In this document: one piece after another, positions 6,859-13,620 of the stretch
Layout of the letters: each line of letters begins with the position of its first letter
Position numbering within the stretch: position 1 is the stretch's first letter
NCBI GenBank assembly: GCA_965120415.1
Contig: CBCPNA010000070.1
Span: 1-13,620, forward strand
DNA length: 13,620 nt
Source of the DNA: CBCPNA01 sp965120415
GTDB lineage: Bacteria > Bacillota > Clostridia > Lachnospirales > CAG-274
Reading direction: 5' to 3'
Made by a program: the position numbers and the translations under genes
The notes under the pieces: model-generated
Seen by the model: only the letters and a program-made list of their open reading frames with translations
What the model was told of the DNA's origin: nothing
Databases searched by the model: none

Positions 6859-8106
6859 TTAATCAAAACTAAATAAATCCGTAGCTTTTAAATCTTCTAT
6901 AGCGTATCTCATTGCATCTAACAAATGGTTATGTTCGTCTATAGGCTTATTTGTAAAAGCTCCATATTTATCTTTTGCCCATGTATAGTTTGATATTTCG
7001 TTTATAAAATTTTGGCAAGTAGGGTTAATAACAATTTTAAAACTTTTGATAAACTGTATGCCGTTATTAACACTATCTTTACCTTTTTTGGCTGATTTTA
7101 TTTTATAAAGCCCAAGCTCCCTAAGCTCGGCTATGCTTTTAGGCTCAGCACTATCTGCTCTAATCTTTTCCTTAGCGTAACCTTTTTTTAAAATTATGTT
7201 ATAAATTTGCAAATTTGTTAGTGCTTTTTTATAAATTTCATCAAAAACGTATATAATCTTACCATTTAAATCAACTATAGCGCAAAAAAATGCCGTTGGG
7301 TCGTTTGTATAGCCAAAATCAAGCCCAAAAATAGCTTTTGTATTTTCATTTTTTATTTTATTTAAGTCAAATTCTTCTATAACAAAATTTTCATATACAA
7401 GTCCAGCACAAATGCCCCATTTGCCAAGCCCCGCAACTTGATACCTTTGAGGGTTATTTTTTTTCATATCTTCAAACATTTTTTCATCTTCAAAGTCAAG
7501 CCATTCATTACATTTATAATTAGTTGTTATAGCCAAAATATCTTCATCTTGCTTATCAAAAAATCTCTTTTTTAGCCAATGTCTTTCGTTCCATGGATTA
7601 AATGTTAAAGTTATTTGTTTAAATAAATGTTTTGGCATCTTTCCTCTTATACTTTCTTGCAATATGTCAAAATCTTCTTCTTTTTCTATTTCAAATGCTT
7701 CTTCTATCCAAAGCCAACATAAAACTCCGTAACTAACTGTTATAGAAGTAATTTTTAATGGATTATCAAGCCCTCTAAAAAATATTTTTTGACCTGTAGG
7801 TAAATATGTCATTTCAAGAGGACTTTTTTTTAAGCTCCAATATTTAGATACCCCAAGTGTTTTTATAGCTCAACAAAGCTCTGCAAAACAGCTATCTTTA
7901 AGCGTTCTATATGTCTTTCTCACAACAAGCAAGTTAGAAAGATCATACCTCATAAGCCTTATTATAAAGTTAAGAGCTGTTGTTTTAGATTTTTTGGATG
8001 CTCTAGACCCTTTACATACTCTATATCTTCCTTTAAAATGCCAATATTTAGCATAGCCCTTTCCAACTAAATCAGGTAAAAAAATCTCTTTTTTATCTTC
8101 TTGCAT
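6859..8106 (-). pseudogene. xtmB: terminase large subunit, interrupted by one in-frame TGA
   Basis: The two halves lie in one frame, separated only by TGA at 7872-7870 (codon 79). Together they give about 415 residues, the usual size of PBSX-type large terminases. The N-terminal part carries the ATPase P-loop (KGSRASKKSKTT, about residues 32-43). The part after the stop holds Walker B (LWIEEA, about 134-139), the coupling motif TFNP (about 168-171) and the nuclease acidic residues in LDFGYTNDP, RADSAEP and HLLDAMRYA. All motifs needed to pump and cut DNA are present, but not in one chain unless the TGA is read through. The stop stands in AELC-stop-AIKTLGV, where I recall relatives having Trp, so a TGG to TGA change is likely. 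The gene starts at ATG 8106, four bases after the small terminase, without its own clear ribosome binding site, so translation is probably coupled. Confidence 0.88.
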
Positions 8107-8109
8107 AAA

Positions 8110-8478
8110 TTAATCAAAAATATAATTTTCTCCATATATAATAACTGGTGGTACCTCTTTATCTTTTTGGCTTTTAGAAAATATAGAATAGCTTTTGCCA
8201 AGCAGCTCTGCAGCTTTTAACCTTTCTTTAATAGATATTTTAAAATCATCGTCTTGCCCTCTCATAATTTTTGTAAGATATATCATAATTTCATCTTCCT
8301 TTGCAACAGAACCTATACCTTTGTTAGATTTTTTTTTGATATAATCTTTTATACAAGGCTTTTTTATAAGGTAATAACCAGTACTTCTGCTATATCCAGC
8401 TTTTTCTGATGCTATCTTTATATCTTTAAAATTTAAATAACATTCGCAAAATTTTTTTTGGTTTTCATTTAAAGACAT
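8110..8478 (-). CDS. xtmA: terminase small subunit
   Basis: This 122-residue protein recognises phage DNA and loads the large terminase. I chose ATG 8478 because GGAGGG lies just before it; a longer frame upstream encodes a hydrophobic stretch without a ribosome binding site. The N-terminus is a helix-turn-helix of small-terminase type: MSLNENQKKFCECYLNFKDI, then KIASEKAGYSRSTGYYLIKK. A middle helical oligomerisation region (EDEIMIYLTKIM) and a KERLKAAELLGKSY segment typical of the family follow. It precedes the large terminase by only a few bases. About 90 bases separate it from the upstream regulator gene, enough for a late promoter, but no convincing motif is seen there. Confidence 0.85.
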   Translation of the reverse strand: MSLNENQKKFCECYLNFKDIKIASEKAGYSRSTGYYLIKKPCIKDYIKKKSNKGIGSVAKEDEIMIYLTKIMRGQDDDFKISIKERLKAAELLGKSYSIFSKSQKDKEVPPVIIYGENYIFD

Positions 8479-8565
8479 TTTATCCCTCCAAAAATACAAT
8501 TTTAATAAATCTAAAAGGATAAACTTATTGTAATATAATTTTAGTAAAATAAAATACAAAAAAAA

Positions 8566-8955
8566 TTAACTTTCTATAATTTTTTTAATAACTCTATTTC
8601 TTATATTAAAACAATTTGTCCTGCTTGTATGATTTTCTAAAGCTATTCTTTCCCAAGAGTATTTTTTTTGGTATCTAAATATTATTATATTTCTCTCAAA
8701 TTTATCAAGCTTATCAATAACATATTCAACCTTTTGCAAAGTAATCATCTTGTCTTGCATCTGAAAAAGAAGTTCTTTTAAAAGTTTGTTATAAATAAAT
8801 AAAATTTCATCATATGATTCAAACTGTTCTGTAAAAAGAGGATTTATATTATTTTTAAGCAAATTAATTTCATTTTGGATATCAATTATACGTTGTTTTG
8901 CTTCAGCCCACTTTTTTAATAAATTTTCGCCTTTTATTTTATCTTGTTTATTCAT
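8566..8955 (-). CDS. sigma region 4-like late gene regulator (ArpU/Xpf type)
   Basis: This 129-residue protein has a helical N-terminal two thirds and a C-terminal sigma-70 region 4-like helix-turn-helix: IDKLDKFERNIIIFRYQKKY, then SWERIALENHTSRTNCFNIRNR. Proteins of this layout (ArpU, RinA, PBSX Xpf) sit just before the terminase genes and activate late structural transcription. That is exactly this gene's place, 88 bases before the small terminase and 29 bases after the HTH regulator. A weak ribosome binding site (AAGGG) precedes ATG 8955. Its most likely target is a promoter in 8479-8565. Exact subfamily is not decided. Confidence 0.75.
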   Translation of the reverse strand: MNKQDKIKGENLLKKWAEAKQRIIDIQNEINLLKNNINPLFTEQFESYDEILFIYNKLLKELLFQMQDKMITLQKVEYVIDKLDKFERNIIIFRYQKKYSWERIALENHTSRTNCFNIRNRVIKKIIES

Positions 8956-8984
8956 AAAATCAACCCTTGCTTTTATAATTAAAA

Positions 8985-9173
8985 TTAGCCTAAAAGTATG
9001 TCATCTATTTCTATGTTATAAATTTCGCTTAAAACTTTTAGAGGGGCATATCCTACGCTTGTTTTTCCCTTTTCCCAGTTAATAATAGTATGTTTGCTAA
9101 CTTTTATTTTATCCGCAACTTCTTGTTGTGTTAAATTAGCATTAACTCTAGCAGCTTTTAAAGAAATCTTCAT
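8985..9173 (-). CDS. short Cro/C1-type HTH repressor (Xre-like)
   Basis: This 62-residue protein is little more than one helix-turn-helix domain: MKISLKAARVNANLTQQEVA, then DKIKVSKHTIINWEKGKTS and a closing LKVLSEIYNIEIDDILLG. ATG 9173 is chosen over the in-frame ATG at 9191 because AAAGGAGTG, the ribosome binding site, lies between them. Such proteins control the lysogenic or silent state of prophages and of PBSX-like elements. There is no peptidase domain for RecA-driven self-cleavage and no ImmA-type protease gene beside it in view, so induction must work another way. The promoter and an operator-like palindrome upstream suggest self-repression. Confidence 0.88.
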   Translation of the reverse strand: MKISLKAARVNANLTQQEVADKIKVSKHTIINWEKGKTSVGYAPLKVLSEIYNIEIDDILLG

Positions 9174-9194
9174 TTTAATCACTCCTTTCATCTG

Positions 9195-9211
9195 AAAGTA
9201 TATGATACTTT
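9195..9211. promoter_or_regulatory. operator-like palindrome over the -10 element
   Basis: AAAGTAT-ATG-ATACTTT is a perfect 7-bp inverted repeat with a 3-bp centre that covers the -10 hexamer of the repressor promoter. The sequence ATACTTTTTGT starting in its right arm (9205-9215) is repeated at 9225-9235, exactly 20 bp away and overlapping the -35. Two sites on the same face of the DNA, about two helical turns apart, fit cooperative binding by a small Cro/C1-type repressor, most simply the product of the gene below. Confidence 0.7.
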
Positions 9212-9225
9212 TTGTAAACTGTCAA
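9197..9225 (-). promoter_or_regulatory. sigma-A promoter of the HTH repressor operon
   Basis: On the minus strand TTGACA (9225-9220) is followed after exactly 17 bases by TATACT (9202-9197). This is a near-consensus housekeeping promoter. It points toward the HTH gene and then the phage operon. The start of transcription should fall near 9190, just before the AAAGGAGTG ribosome binding site. Confidence 0.85.
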
Positions 9226-9235
9226 TACTTTTTGT
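9205..9235. repeat. pair of 11-bp direct repeats, 20-bp spacing
   Basis: ATACTTTTTGT occurs at 9205-9215 and again at 9225-9235. The first lies in the spacer next to the -10 of the repressor promoter and the second touches its -35. They are likely half-operator sites. Confidence 0.8.
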
Positions 9236-9240
9236 CGTTT

Positions 9241-9464
9241 TTTTTAATATTTTTGATTGAATTTTTTACATTTCTATATATTTATTTTACTTTTGGTATA
9301 TATTCATATACTTAACACTCTTATTTGATAAATAAAAAATTACATTGTTTTATAAGGTATATAAATATAAAATATTATTTTAAAACTAGTTTAAAATATA
9401 AAATTAATACATAATATAAAATCTTATTTAATATATTAAAATATATATCATAAAGGAGGATTTT
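9241..9464. other. AT-rich intergenic region between phage element and spoIVA
   Basis: This stretch is almost pure A/T, holds no gene, and must contain the junction between phage-derived and host DNA as well as the spoIVA promoter. A weak sigma-E -10-like sequence (CATAATAT, 9410-9417) is present, without a convincing -35 partner. No tRNA, integrase site or clear attachment core is visible. The strong ribosome binding site AAAGGAGG for spoIVA lies at 9452-9459. Confidence 0.7.
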
Positions 9465-10943
9465 ATGGAACAATATAATATTTATAAAGATATTTCAGAA
9501 AGAACAAACGGTGATATATACATAGGGGTTGTAGGGCCTGTAAGAACAGGCAAATCGACTTTTATAAAAAAGTTTATGGATTTATTAGTAATACCTAATA
9601 TAGAAAATGAACACGATAGAGAACGCACCAAAGATGAATTGCCGCAAAGCGCCGCTGGCAATACAATAATGACAACCGAGCCAAAATTTATACCAAGCAC
9701 CGCCACCAAAATAAAGCTTAAAGATGATATATCATTTAAAGTAAGGATGATAGATTGTGTTGGTTATTTAATACCAACAGCTACAGGGCATATGGATAAT
9801 GAAAAACCACGTATGGTATCAACTCCTTGGTCAGAGGAAAAAATACCTTTCATAGATGCAGCAGAAATAGGTACAAAAAAGGTTATAACAGAACACTCTA
9901 GTATAGGCATTTTAGTAACAACAGACGGAAGTGTCACAGGTATAGAAAGAAAACATTATGTAGATGCCGAAGAAAAGGTTGTAAAAGAGCTAAAAGCCCT
10001 TTCTAAGCCTTTTGTTGTTTTATTAAATACATCTAAACCATTTTCAAAAGAAACAGAAAAACTAAATAACAGGCTTAAAGAAAGGTATAAAGCCCCTATA
10101 ATATCTGTTAATATATCACAATTAAAAAAAGAAGATTTAAACTTAATTTTAGAAAAAGTTTTATACGAATTTCCTTTAAAGCAAATAAAATTAAATTTTC
10201 CTAAATGGACAGAAAGCCTAGATATAAATCATTGGCTAAAACAAAGCCTTATAAAAGAAGGTAAAGAATTAATAAATAAAATAGACAAATTACATAATTT
10301 AAAAGAAAATATAAGCTTTTTAGAAAATAATGAATATATAAAAAAAGCATATATAGATAAAATAAATTTAGGCGAAGGTTGTGGTATTGTAGAAATAGGA
10401 CTAAACGATAACCTATTTTATAAAGTTTTAAGCGAAACAACATCTATGGATATAAATAGCGAATATGAGCTTATTTCAACAATAAAATTACTTTCTGAAG
10501 CAAAAAAAGAATACGATAAAGTTAAATACGCTTTAGAAGAGGTTAAAAGAAAAGGCTATGGTATAGTAAACCCAAGCCTTGAAGAAATGATATTAGAAAA
10601 GCCCGAGCTTTATAAGCAAGGCTCAAGATACGGCATAAAAATTAAGGCAACTGCCCCAAGCTTTCATCTAATACGTGCAGATATAGAAACAGAAGTATCT
10701 CCTATTGTAGGTAATGAAGAACAAAGCAAAGAGCTTGCCGATTTTTTGATAAATCAATTTGAAAATGAAAAAGAAAAAATATGGGACTATAATATATTTG
10801 GCAAAAGTTTGTCTGATTTGGTAAATGATGGCTTAAATACAAAAATATATAGGCTAGAAGAAAATACACAAATAAAATTTCAAGAAACACTCCAAAAAAT
10901 AATAAATGAAGGCAATGGAGGCTTAATTTGTATACTGCTTTAA
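9465..10943 (+). CDS. spoIVA: stage IV sporulation protein A (spore coat morphogenetic ATPase)
   Basis: SpoIVA polymerises on the outer forespore membrane, using ATP, to form the basement layer of the spore coat. This protein has 492 residues, the same length as in Bacillus subtilis. It shows the Walker A motif GPVRTGKST (24-32, Lys30), the Walker B region RMIDCVGY (Asp97), TTDGSVTGIERKHYVDAEEK in the GTPase-like domain, a long helical middle part, and the hydrophobic C-terminal end GGLICILL that contributes to forespore targeting. ATG 9465 follows AAAGGAGG with a five-base spacer. In known spore formers the gene is expressed in the mother cell under sigma E; only a weak candidate promoter is seen here. 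The gene marks the host as an endospore former, and the chromosome here as host DNA, not phage. It is divergent from the phage operon. Confidence 0.98.
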   Translation: MEQYNIYKDISERTNGDIYIGVVGPVRTGKSTFIKKFMDLLVIPNIENEHDRERTKDELPQSAAGNTIMTTEPKFIPSTATKIKLKDDISFKVRMIDCVGYLIPTATGHMDNEKPRMVSTPWSEEKIPFIDAAEIGTKKVITEHSSIGILVTTDGSVTGIERKHYVDAEEKVVKELKALSKPFVVLLNTSKPFSKETEKLNNRLKERYKAPIISVNISQLKKEDLNLILEKVLYEFPLKQIKLNFPKWTESLDINHWLKQSLIKEGKELINKIDKLHNLKENISFLENNEYIKKAYIDKINLGEGCGIVEIGLNDNLFYKVLSETTSMDINSEYELISTIKLLSEAKKEYDKVKYALEEVKRKGYGIVNPSLEEMILEKPELYKQGSRYGIKIKATAPSFHLIRADIETEVSPIVGNEEQSKELADFLINQFENEKEKIWDYNIFGKSLSDLVNDGLNTKIYRLEENTQIKFQETLQKIINEGNGGLICILL

Positions 10944-10958
10944 AAGGTTATTGTAGTT

Positions 10959-11618
10959 ATGCATAAATTTATTTTAATAGTCCCTAATTATGAAGATTTT
11001 AAATATACAGTAAATATTAATTATTTTAAAAAATTAAATACCCTTCCATATTATATATGTGATTATAATTTAGCATTTAAAAATATTAAAAATATTGCTG
11101 GTATTTTGCTAACAGGTGGTGGTGATATAAGCCAAAAATATTTAAAAGAACCGTTAGATAAAACAGCTAGACGTATATGTCAAAAAAGAGATGATTTTGA
11201 AATTGCTTTATTAAAGCACGCTTTTTTAAAAAATATACCTACGCTTGCTATATGCCGTGGTATGCAAATAATGAATATAGCTTTTGGAGGTACTATATAT
11301 CAAAATATAAAAAATCATATGCAAAAAGAAGATAAAAGCATAAAAACACATACTGTATTTATAAATAAAAATTCTAACTTTTTTAACATAATACAAAAAA
11401 ATAAAATTGCAGTAAACTCTGTCCATCATCAATCTATAAACAAAATAGCTAGCTATTTTAAATGCAACGCTATTGCAAAAGATAAATGCATAGAAGGTAT
11501 AGAATTTATAAATAAGAAAAAATATTTTTTAGGGCTACAATGGCATCCAGAAAGCCTTAATGATATATATAGCCAAAAAATATTTAAAAGTTTTATTAAA
11601 AAAGCTTTATATAAATAA
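10959..11618 (+). CDS. class I glutamine amidotransferase / gamma-glutamyl hydrolase (peptidase C26)
   Basis: This 219-residue protein belongs to the family that cleaves gamma-glutamyl bonds, such as gamma-glutamyl-GABA hydrolase PuuD. Visible motifs are GILLTGGGDIS (48-58), the RDDFEIALLKHA segment, the nucleophile elbow AICRGMQ with Cys99, NSVHHQSI (153-160), and the His-Glu pair in QWHPES (His196, Glu198). The catalytic triad is complete and the length is slightly below the usual 230-250. It starts at ATG 10959, 15 bases after spoIVA and with only a weak AAAGG ribosome binding site, so it is probably co-transcribed with spoIVA and expressed in the mother cell. It ends in a strong terminator. 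The substrate is unknown; a role in coat, cortex or metabolite turnover during sporulation is inference. The protein is rich in lysine and has no signal peptide, so it is cytoplasmic. Confidence 0.88.
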   Translation: MHKFILIVPNYEDFKYTVNINYFKKLNTLPYYICDYNLAFKNIKNIAGILLTGGGDISQKYLKEPLDKTARRICQKRDDFEIALLKHAFLKNIPTLAICRGMQIMNIAFGGTIYQNIKNHMQKEDKSIKTHTVFINKNSNFFNIIQKNKIAVNSVHHQSINKIASYFKCNAIAKDKCIEGIEFINKKKYFLGLQWHPESLNDIYSQKIFKSFIKKALYK

Positions 11619-11646
11619 AACCCACTAAATTGTGGGTTTTTATTTA
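11617..11646. terminator. bidirectional rho-independent terminator
   Basis: AAAACCCAC and GTGGGTTTT form a perfect 9-bp stem around a 6-base loop (TAAATT), followed by a T-rich tail. It overlaps the stop codon of the amidotransferase gene and lies just beyond the stop of the convergent gene on the minus strand. The flanking A and T runs let it serve both directions. Confidence 0.93.
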
Positions 11647-11649
11647 ATT

Positions 11650-12828
11650 TTATCTTTCATCTAGCGCTCTCTTTTTGTATATATTATCAAGTCTTTTTTC
11701 TTCTTCTTGTTCTAATTCTTTAAGTAGTTCATTTAATTCTTCATTAATGTATAACATACTCCCTTCAAAGTCTAAAATACCATCAAGCGCACTGTTTAAT
11801 TCTTTTATTAAATGCTCATTATACGCATGTTCAAAAAATTTTAATTTTAGTAAAATATTCCCTACAAAAGAATTATTTAGTAAAATATTTTCATCTTGCA
11901 AAACACTATTTATTTCTATATATGTTTGTAGATTTTTTTTAATAATTTTAGTATTATCTATTTTATAAATATACATAATTGGTATTTTTGTAGGTTCTTC
12001 TTTAAATTCTTCATGCAGTTTATTAAGTTCATTAATAGTTTTATCAAGATTTTCAAAAATTTCTTTAAAAATTTTATTAAAAGTTTTTTCAAGATTTACT
12101 TCAAGCTGAAAAACGTCTACAAATATTTGCAAGCTGTCATGTTCACTTTTTTTAATAACATTTTCAAATTGATATTCAGTAGCATATCCTTTAATAATTT
12201 CTTCAAGTTTTGTAATTATTTGCAAGTCTTCTTTATTTTTTACAAAATACCCTTCTTGACCTTCTTTTTTAAAGCGTTTTTTTAAATATTCTATAAAAAA
12301 GCGCTTTTTGTAGTCTTGTTCTGCAGTTTTTATTGTTTCTGCTATATGTTCTAAATCTTCTTTTGCATAAAGTAATAAAATTTCTCTTATATTCTCTATT
12401 TTTTTTAAAATTTCATTACTTTTAACAATATCTACAATATTTTTTAAATACACTATATATTGTTGTAATCTTTCCATATCTATCTCATCATTTGTATTAT
12501 ACATTTTCATCGCTTTTAGTTCAATTTCTCTAATAAGCAATAATATATTATTATCCCTATTATAAATATTATTTTTTAAAATATTAAATTCTTTCACAAT
12601 GGATGATTTTTCATCAAAAAGAAAATATTTGCTCGTTATTATCTTTTCAACATTTGAAACTTCTTCTAGTATTTCTCTAGAATAATTAGAAGAATAATCT
12701 ATTATTTCCGTTAATCTTAAATATAAATATCTCATAATAATTCTCTTAATATTTTTATTATATTTCAAAATATAAACACATAACAACATAATTGTTTTAA
12801 TATATGCAAATAAGCCCCTAATATTCAA
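11650..12828 (-). CDS. coiled-coil-rich protein of unknown function
   Basis: I do not recognise this protein. It is highly charged and almost entirely helical, with long K/E-rich stretches (for example IIDYSSNYSREILEEVSNVE and LNELLKELEQEEEKRLDN near the C-terminus) that predict coiled coils; there is no signal peptide or obvious enzyme motif. The first 31 codons after TTG 12828 are hydrophobic and basic (RGLFAYIKTIMLLCVYIL), which would make a short membrane anchor if translated; a start at ATG 12735 would remove it and give 361 residues. A good promoter and AAAGGAG (12885-12879) lie upstream, but no normal start codon fits them, so the N-terminus is unsettled. The gene converges on the spoIVA operon and shares its terminator. 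Confidence 0.65.
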   Translation of the reverse strand: MNIRGLFAYIKTIMLLCVYILKYNKNIKRIIMRYLYLRLTEIIDYSSNYSREILEEVSNVEKIITSKYFLFDEKSSIVKEFNILKNNIYNRDNNILLLIREIELKAMKMYNTNDEIDMERLQQYIVYLKNIVDIVKSNEILKKIENIREILLLYAKEDLEHIAETIKTAEQDYKKRFFIEYLKKRFKKEGQEGYFVKNKEDLQIITKLEEIIKGYATEYQFENVIKKSEHDSLQIFVDVFQLEVNLEKTFNKIFKEIFENLDKTINELNKLHEEFKEEPTKIPIMYIYKIDNTKIIKKNLQTYIEINSVLQDENILLNNSFVGNILLKLKFFEHAYNEHLIKELNSALDGILDFEGSMLYINEELNELLKELEQEEEKRLDNIYKKRALDER

Positions 12829-12878
12829 ACCTAAACTATTGCTTAATCTATTTATACATGCTATTATTTTATATTTTG

Positions 12879-12885
12879 CTCCTTT
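12879..12885 (-). promoter_or_regulatory. ribosome binding site without a matching start codon
   Basis: AAAGGAG on the minus strand is a strong Shine-Dalgarno sequence upstream of the coiled-coil gene. The only nearby ATG (12859) is 19 bases away and runs into TAG after three codons, in a different frame from the long gene. In the frame of the long gene the only codons at usable distance are ATA codons at 12867 and 12864. Confidence 0.55.
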
Positions 12886-12917
12886 AGTATTGATAAGCTT
12901 ACTTTACTAACCTAAGT

Positions 12918-12947
12918 ATTATAACATACAAAATTTTATTTAATCAA
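12918..12947 (-). promoter_or_regulatory. sigma-A-like promoter of the coiled-coil gene
   Basis: On the minus strand TTGATT (12947-12942) is followed after 18 bases by a perfect TATAAT (12923-12918). It points toward the AAAGGAG site and the coiled-coil gene. In such AT-rich DNA chance TATAAT is common, but spacing and position before a ribosome binding site favour it. Confidence 0.6.
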
Positions 12948-13551
12948 GACACAATTTTAAAATTTTTATTATAAGAAAGCTATTATATACCATTTTTTAT
13001 ACTAATTATTTTATTAATGTAAAAAATGTTTTTTTTTAATATTAATATTTTTAAAAGTATTCATTTTTGGATTATTTATATAGTTTAAGCTATTTGATAT
13101 GTTAAAAGAAATATATTTGTGATTTACCTTTTATACCCAACAAAACCTATTTTCTTAAAATTTTCTATTCTTATCAAAATGATTTTTCTCTTAATTAAAA
13201 ATATTATCGTTAAAATTTACTAAATCTCATAAAATAATATTTTCCCTTTAAAGAATAACCATACAAAATATATTAGTAATAATACCTATTTATACAAAAA
13301 ATAATGATTTTATATTATCTTTTTTTTAACATTTACATTTAAATAGAAATTATTTCTATCTTCTATATTTATAATACTATATTTTTTTATAATATTTTTA
13401 TTCATTTGTATTTTCAATACATAAAAAGACGCCAAAAATTACTTATTATGTAATTAAAAATTACAATCTTGCTTATTGTTTTTTTAAATTCTTAATTATT
13501 TTCTTATATGTTTATAAAAAATCATAATAATCTAATAATTATTTCAATTAG
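12948..13551. other. gene-free AT-rich region
   Basis: About 600 bases with stops in all frames and no ribosome binding site linked to a worthwhile frame. It contains short perfect palindromes, ATAGAAAT-T-ATTTCTAT at 13343-13359 and GTAATT-AAA-AATTAC at 13450-13464, and one inverted repeat of AAATCATAA (13519-13527) with TTATGATTT (13552-13560) that could fold behind the stop of the right-edge gene. It may be decayed sequence or a regulatory spacer; nothing firm can be assigned. Confidence 0.6.
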
Positions 13552-13620
13552 TTATGATTTATCATTTATTTCAATATATTCAATTTGAACATCATATCCT
13601 AATTTTTCTACTGCTTTTAC
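13552..13620 (-). CDS. C-terminal end of a possible HTH (XRE-type) regulator, cut by window edge
   Basis: Twenty-two codons run in from the right edge to TAA at 13554-13552 and encode VKAVEKLGYDVQIEYIEINDKS. The pattern of a helix ending in a 'lgydv' turn followed by an alternating strand 'qieyiei' is common at the C-terminus of antitoxin-like XRE proteins (helix, LGY, then a beta strand). The HTH itself is outside the window, so the family is tentative; the frame and stop are plain. Confidence 0.4.
   Translation of the reverse strand, partial: VKAVEKLGYDVQIEYIEINDKS

Noticed and set aside
7870..7872. TGA recoded as Trp throughout the element or host
   Set aside because: No other gene in the window has an internal TGA, TGG is used for Trp, and the connector gene appears to stop with TGA. 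The connector TGA is not decisive because TAA follows three codons later, but one TGA in one gene is better explained by mutation.
8479..8565. Late promoter upstream of the small terminase
   Set aside because: The position is right for ArpU-type control, but no clear -35/-10 pair or repeated activator site could be found.
9386..9417. Sigma-E promoter for spoIVA around CATAATAT (9410-9417)
   Set aside because: The -10-like element matches only in part, and no convincing -35 sits 13-15 bases upstream in this nearly pure A/T sequence, so it is not called.
9241..9464. Prophage attachment site
   Set aside because: No repeat partner, tRNA end or integrase gene is in view, so no core sequence can be defined.
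9482..10890. Minus-strand open frames opposite spoIVA
   Set aside because: Their translations are strings of Leu, Phe and Tyr caused by AT-rich antisense sequence, without ribosome binding sites.
11675..12285. Plus-strand Ser/Phe-rich frames opposite the coiled-coil gene
   Set aside because: They are antisense shadows of K/E-rich coiled-coil codons, with no ribosome binding site or family resemblance.
13343..13560. Palindromes and the AAATCATAA inverted repeat as operators or a terminator
   Set aside because: They are short and A/T only, with loops or contexts that could easily arise by chance here; they are mentioned only within the gene-free region.

Overview
The window looks like part of the chromosome of a very AT-rich, endospore-forming Firmicute, most likely of the Clostridia. 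The evidence is a full-length SpoIVA, strong AGGAGG-type ribosome binding sites, almost exclusive use of TAA stops, and occasional TTG starts. Genus cannot be read from the sequence.

Region 1 (1-9240, all on the minus strand) is the regulatory, packaging, head and proximal tail part of a contractile-tailed (myovirus) element of PBSX/XkdK-XkdM type. In transcription order it holds: a short Cro/C1-type HTH protein with a clean sigma-A promoter and repressor-like operator; a sigma region 4-like late regulator (ArpU/Xpf type); small terminase; large terminase broken by one in-frame TGA; SPP1-type portal; GP20-like scaffold; major coat protein; head-tail connector; a head-closure protein that lacks an ATG and is easily missed; a tail-terminator-like protein; a 53-residue gene; tail sheath; tail tube; and the two tail assembly chaperone reading frames, joined by a probable -1 frameshift at A AAA AAC. 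A 60-bp piece carrying the start of the second chaperone frame is repeated exactly at the very left edge. No integrase, replication, lysis or baseplate gene is in view, but the element continues off the left edge.

Region 2 (9241-11646, plus strand) is host chromosome: spoIVA, the ATPase that builds the basement layer of the spore coat, closely followed by a class I glutamine amidotransferase / peptidase C26 gene. The pair ends at a strong hairpin terminator.

Region 3 (11650-13620, minus strand) holds a coiled-coil-rich gene of unknown function that converges on the same terminator, then about 600 bp of very AT-rich DNA without a recognisable gene, then the C-terminal end of what may be another HTH regulator cut by the right edge.

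The most notable points are: the nonsense-broken terminase in an otherwise intact head-tail operon, which fits a PBSX-like or tailocin-like (DNA-packaging-defective) element; the frameshift cassette and its partial duplication; two genes with good ribosome binding sites but no ATG/GTG/TTG in reach; and the spoIVA-C26 gene pair.
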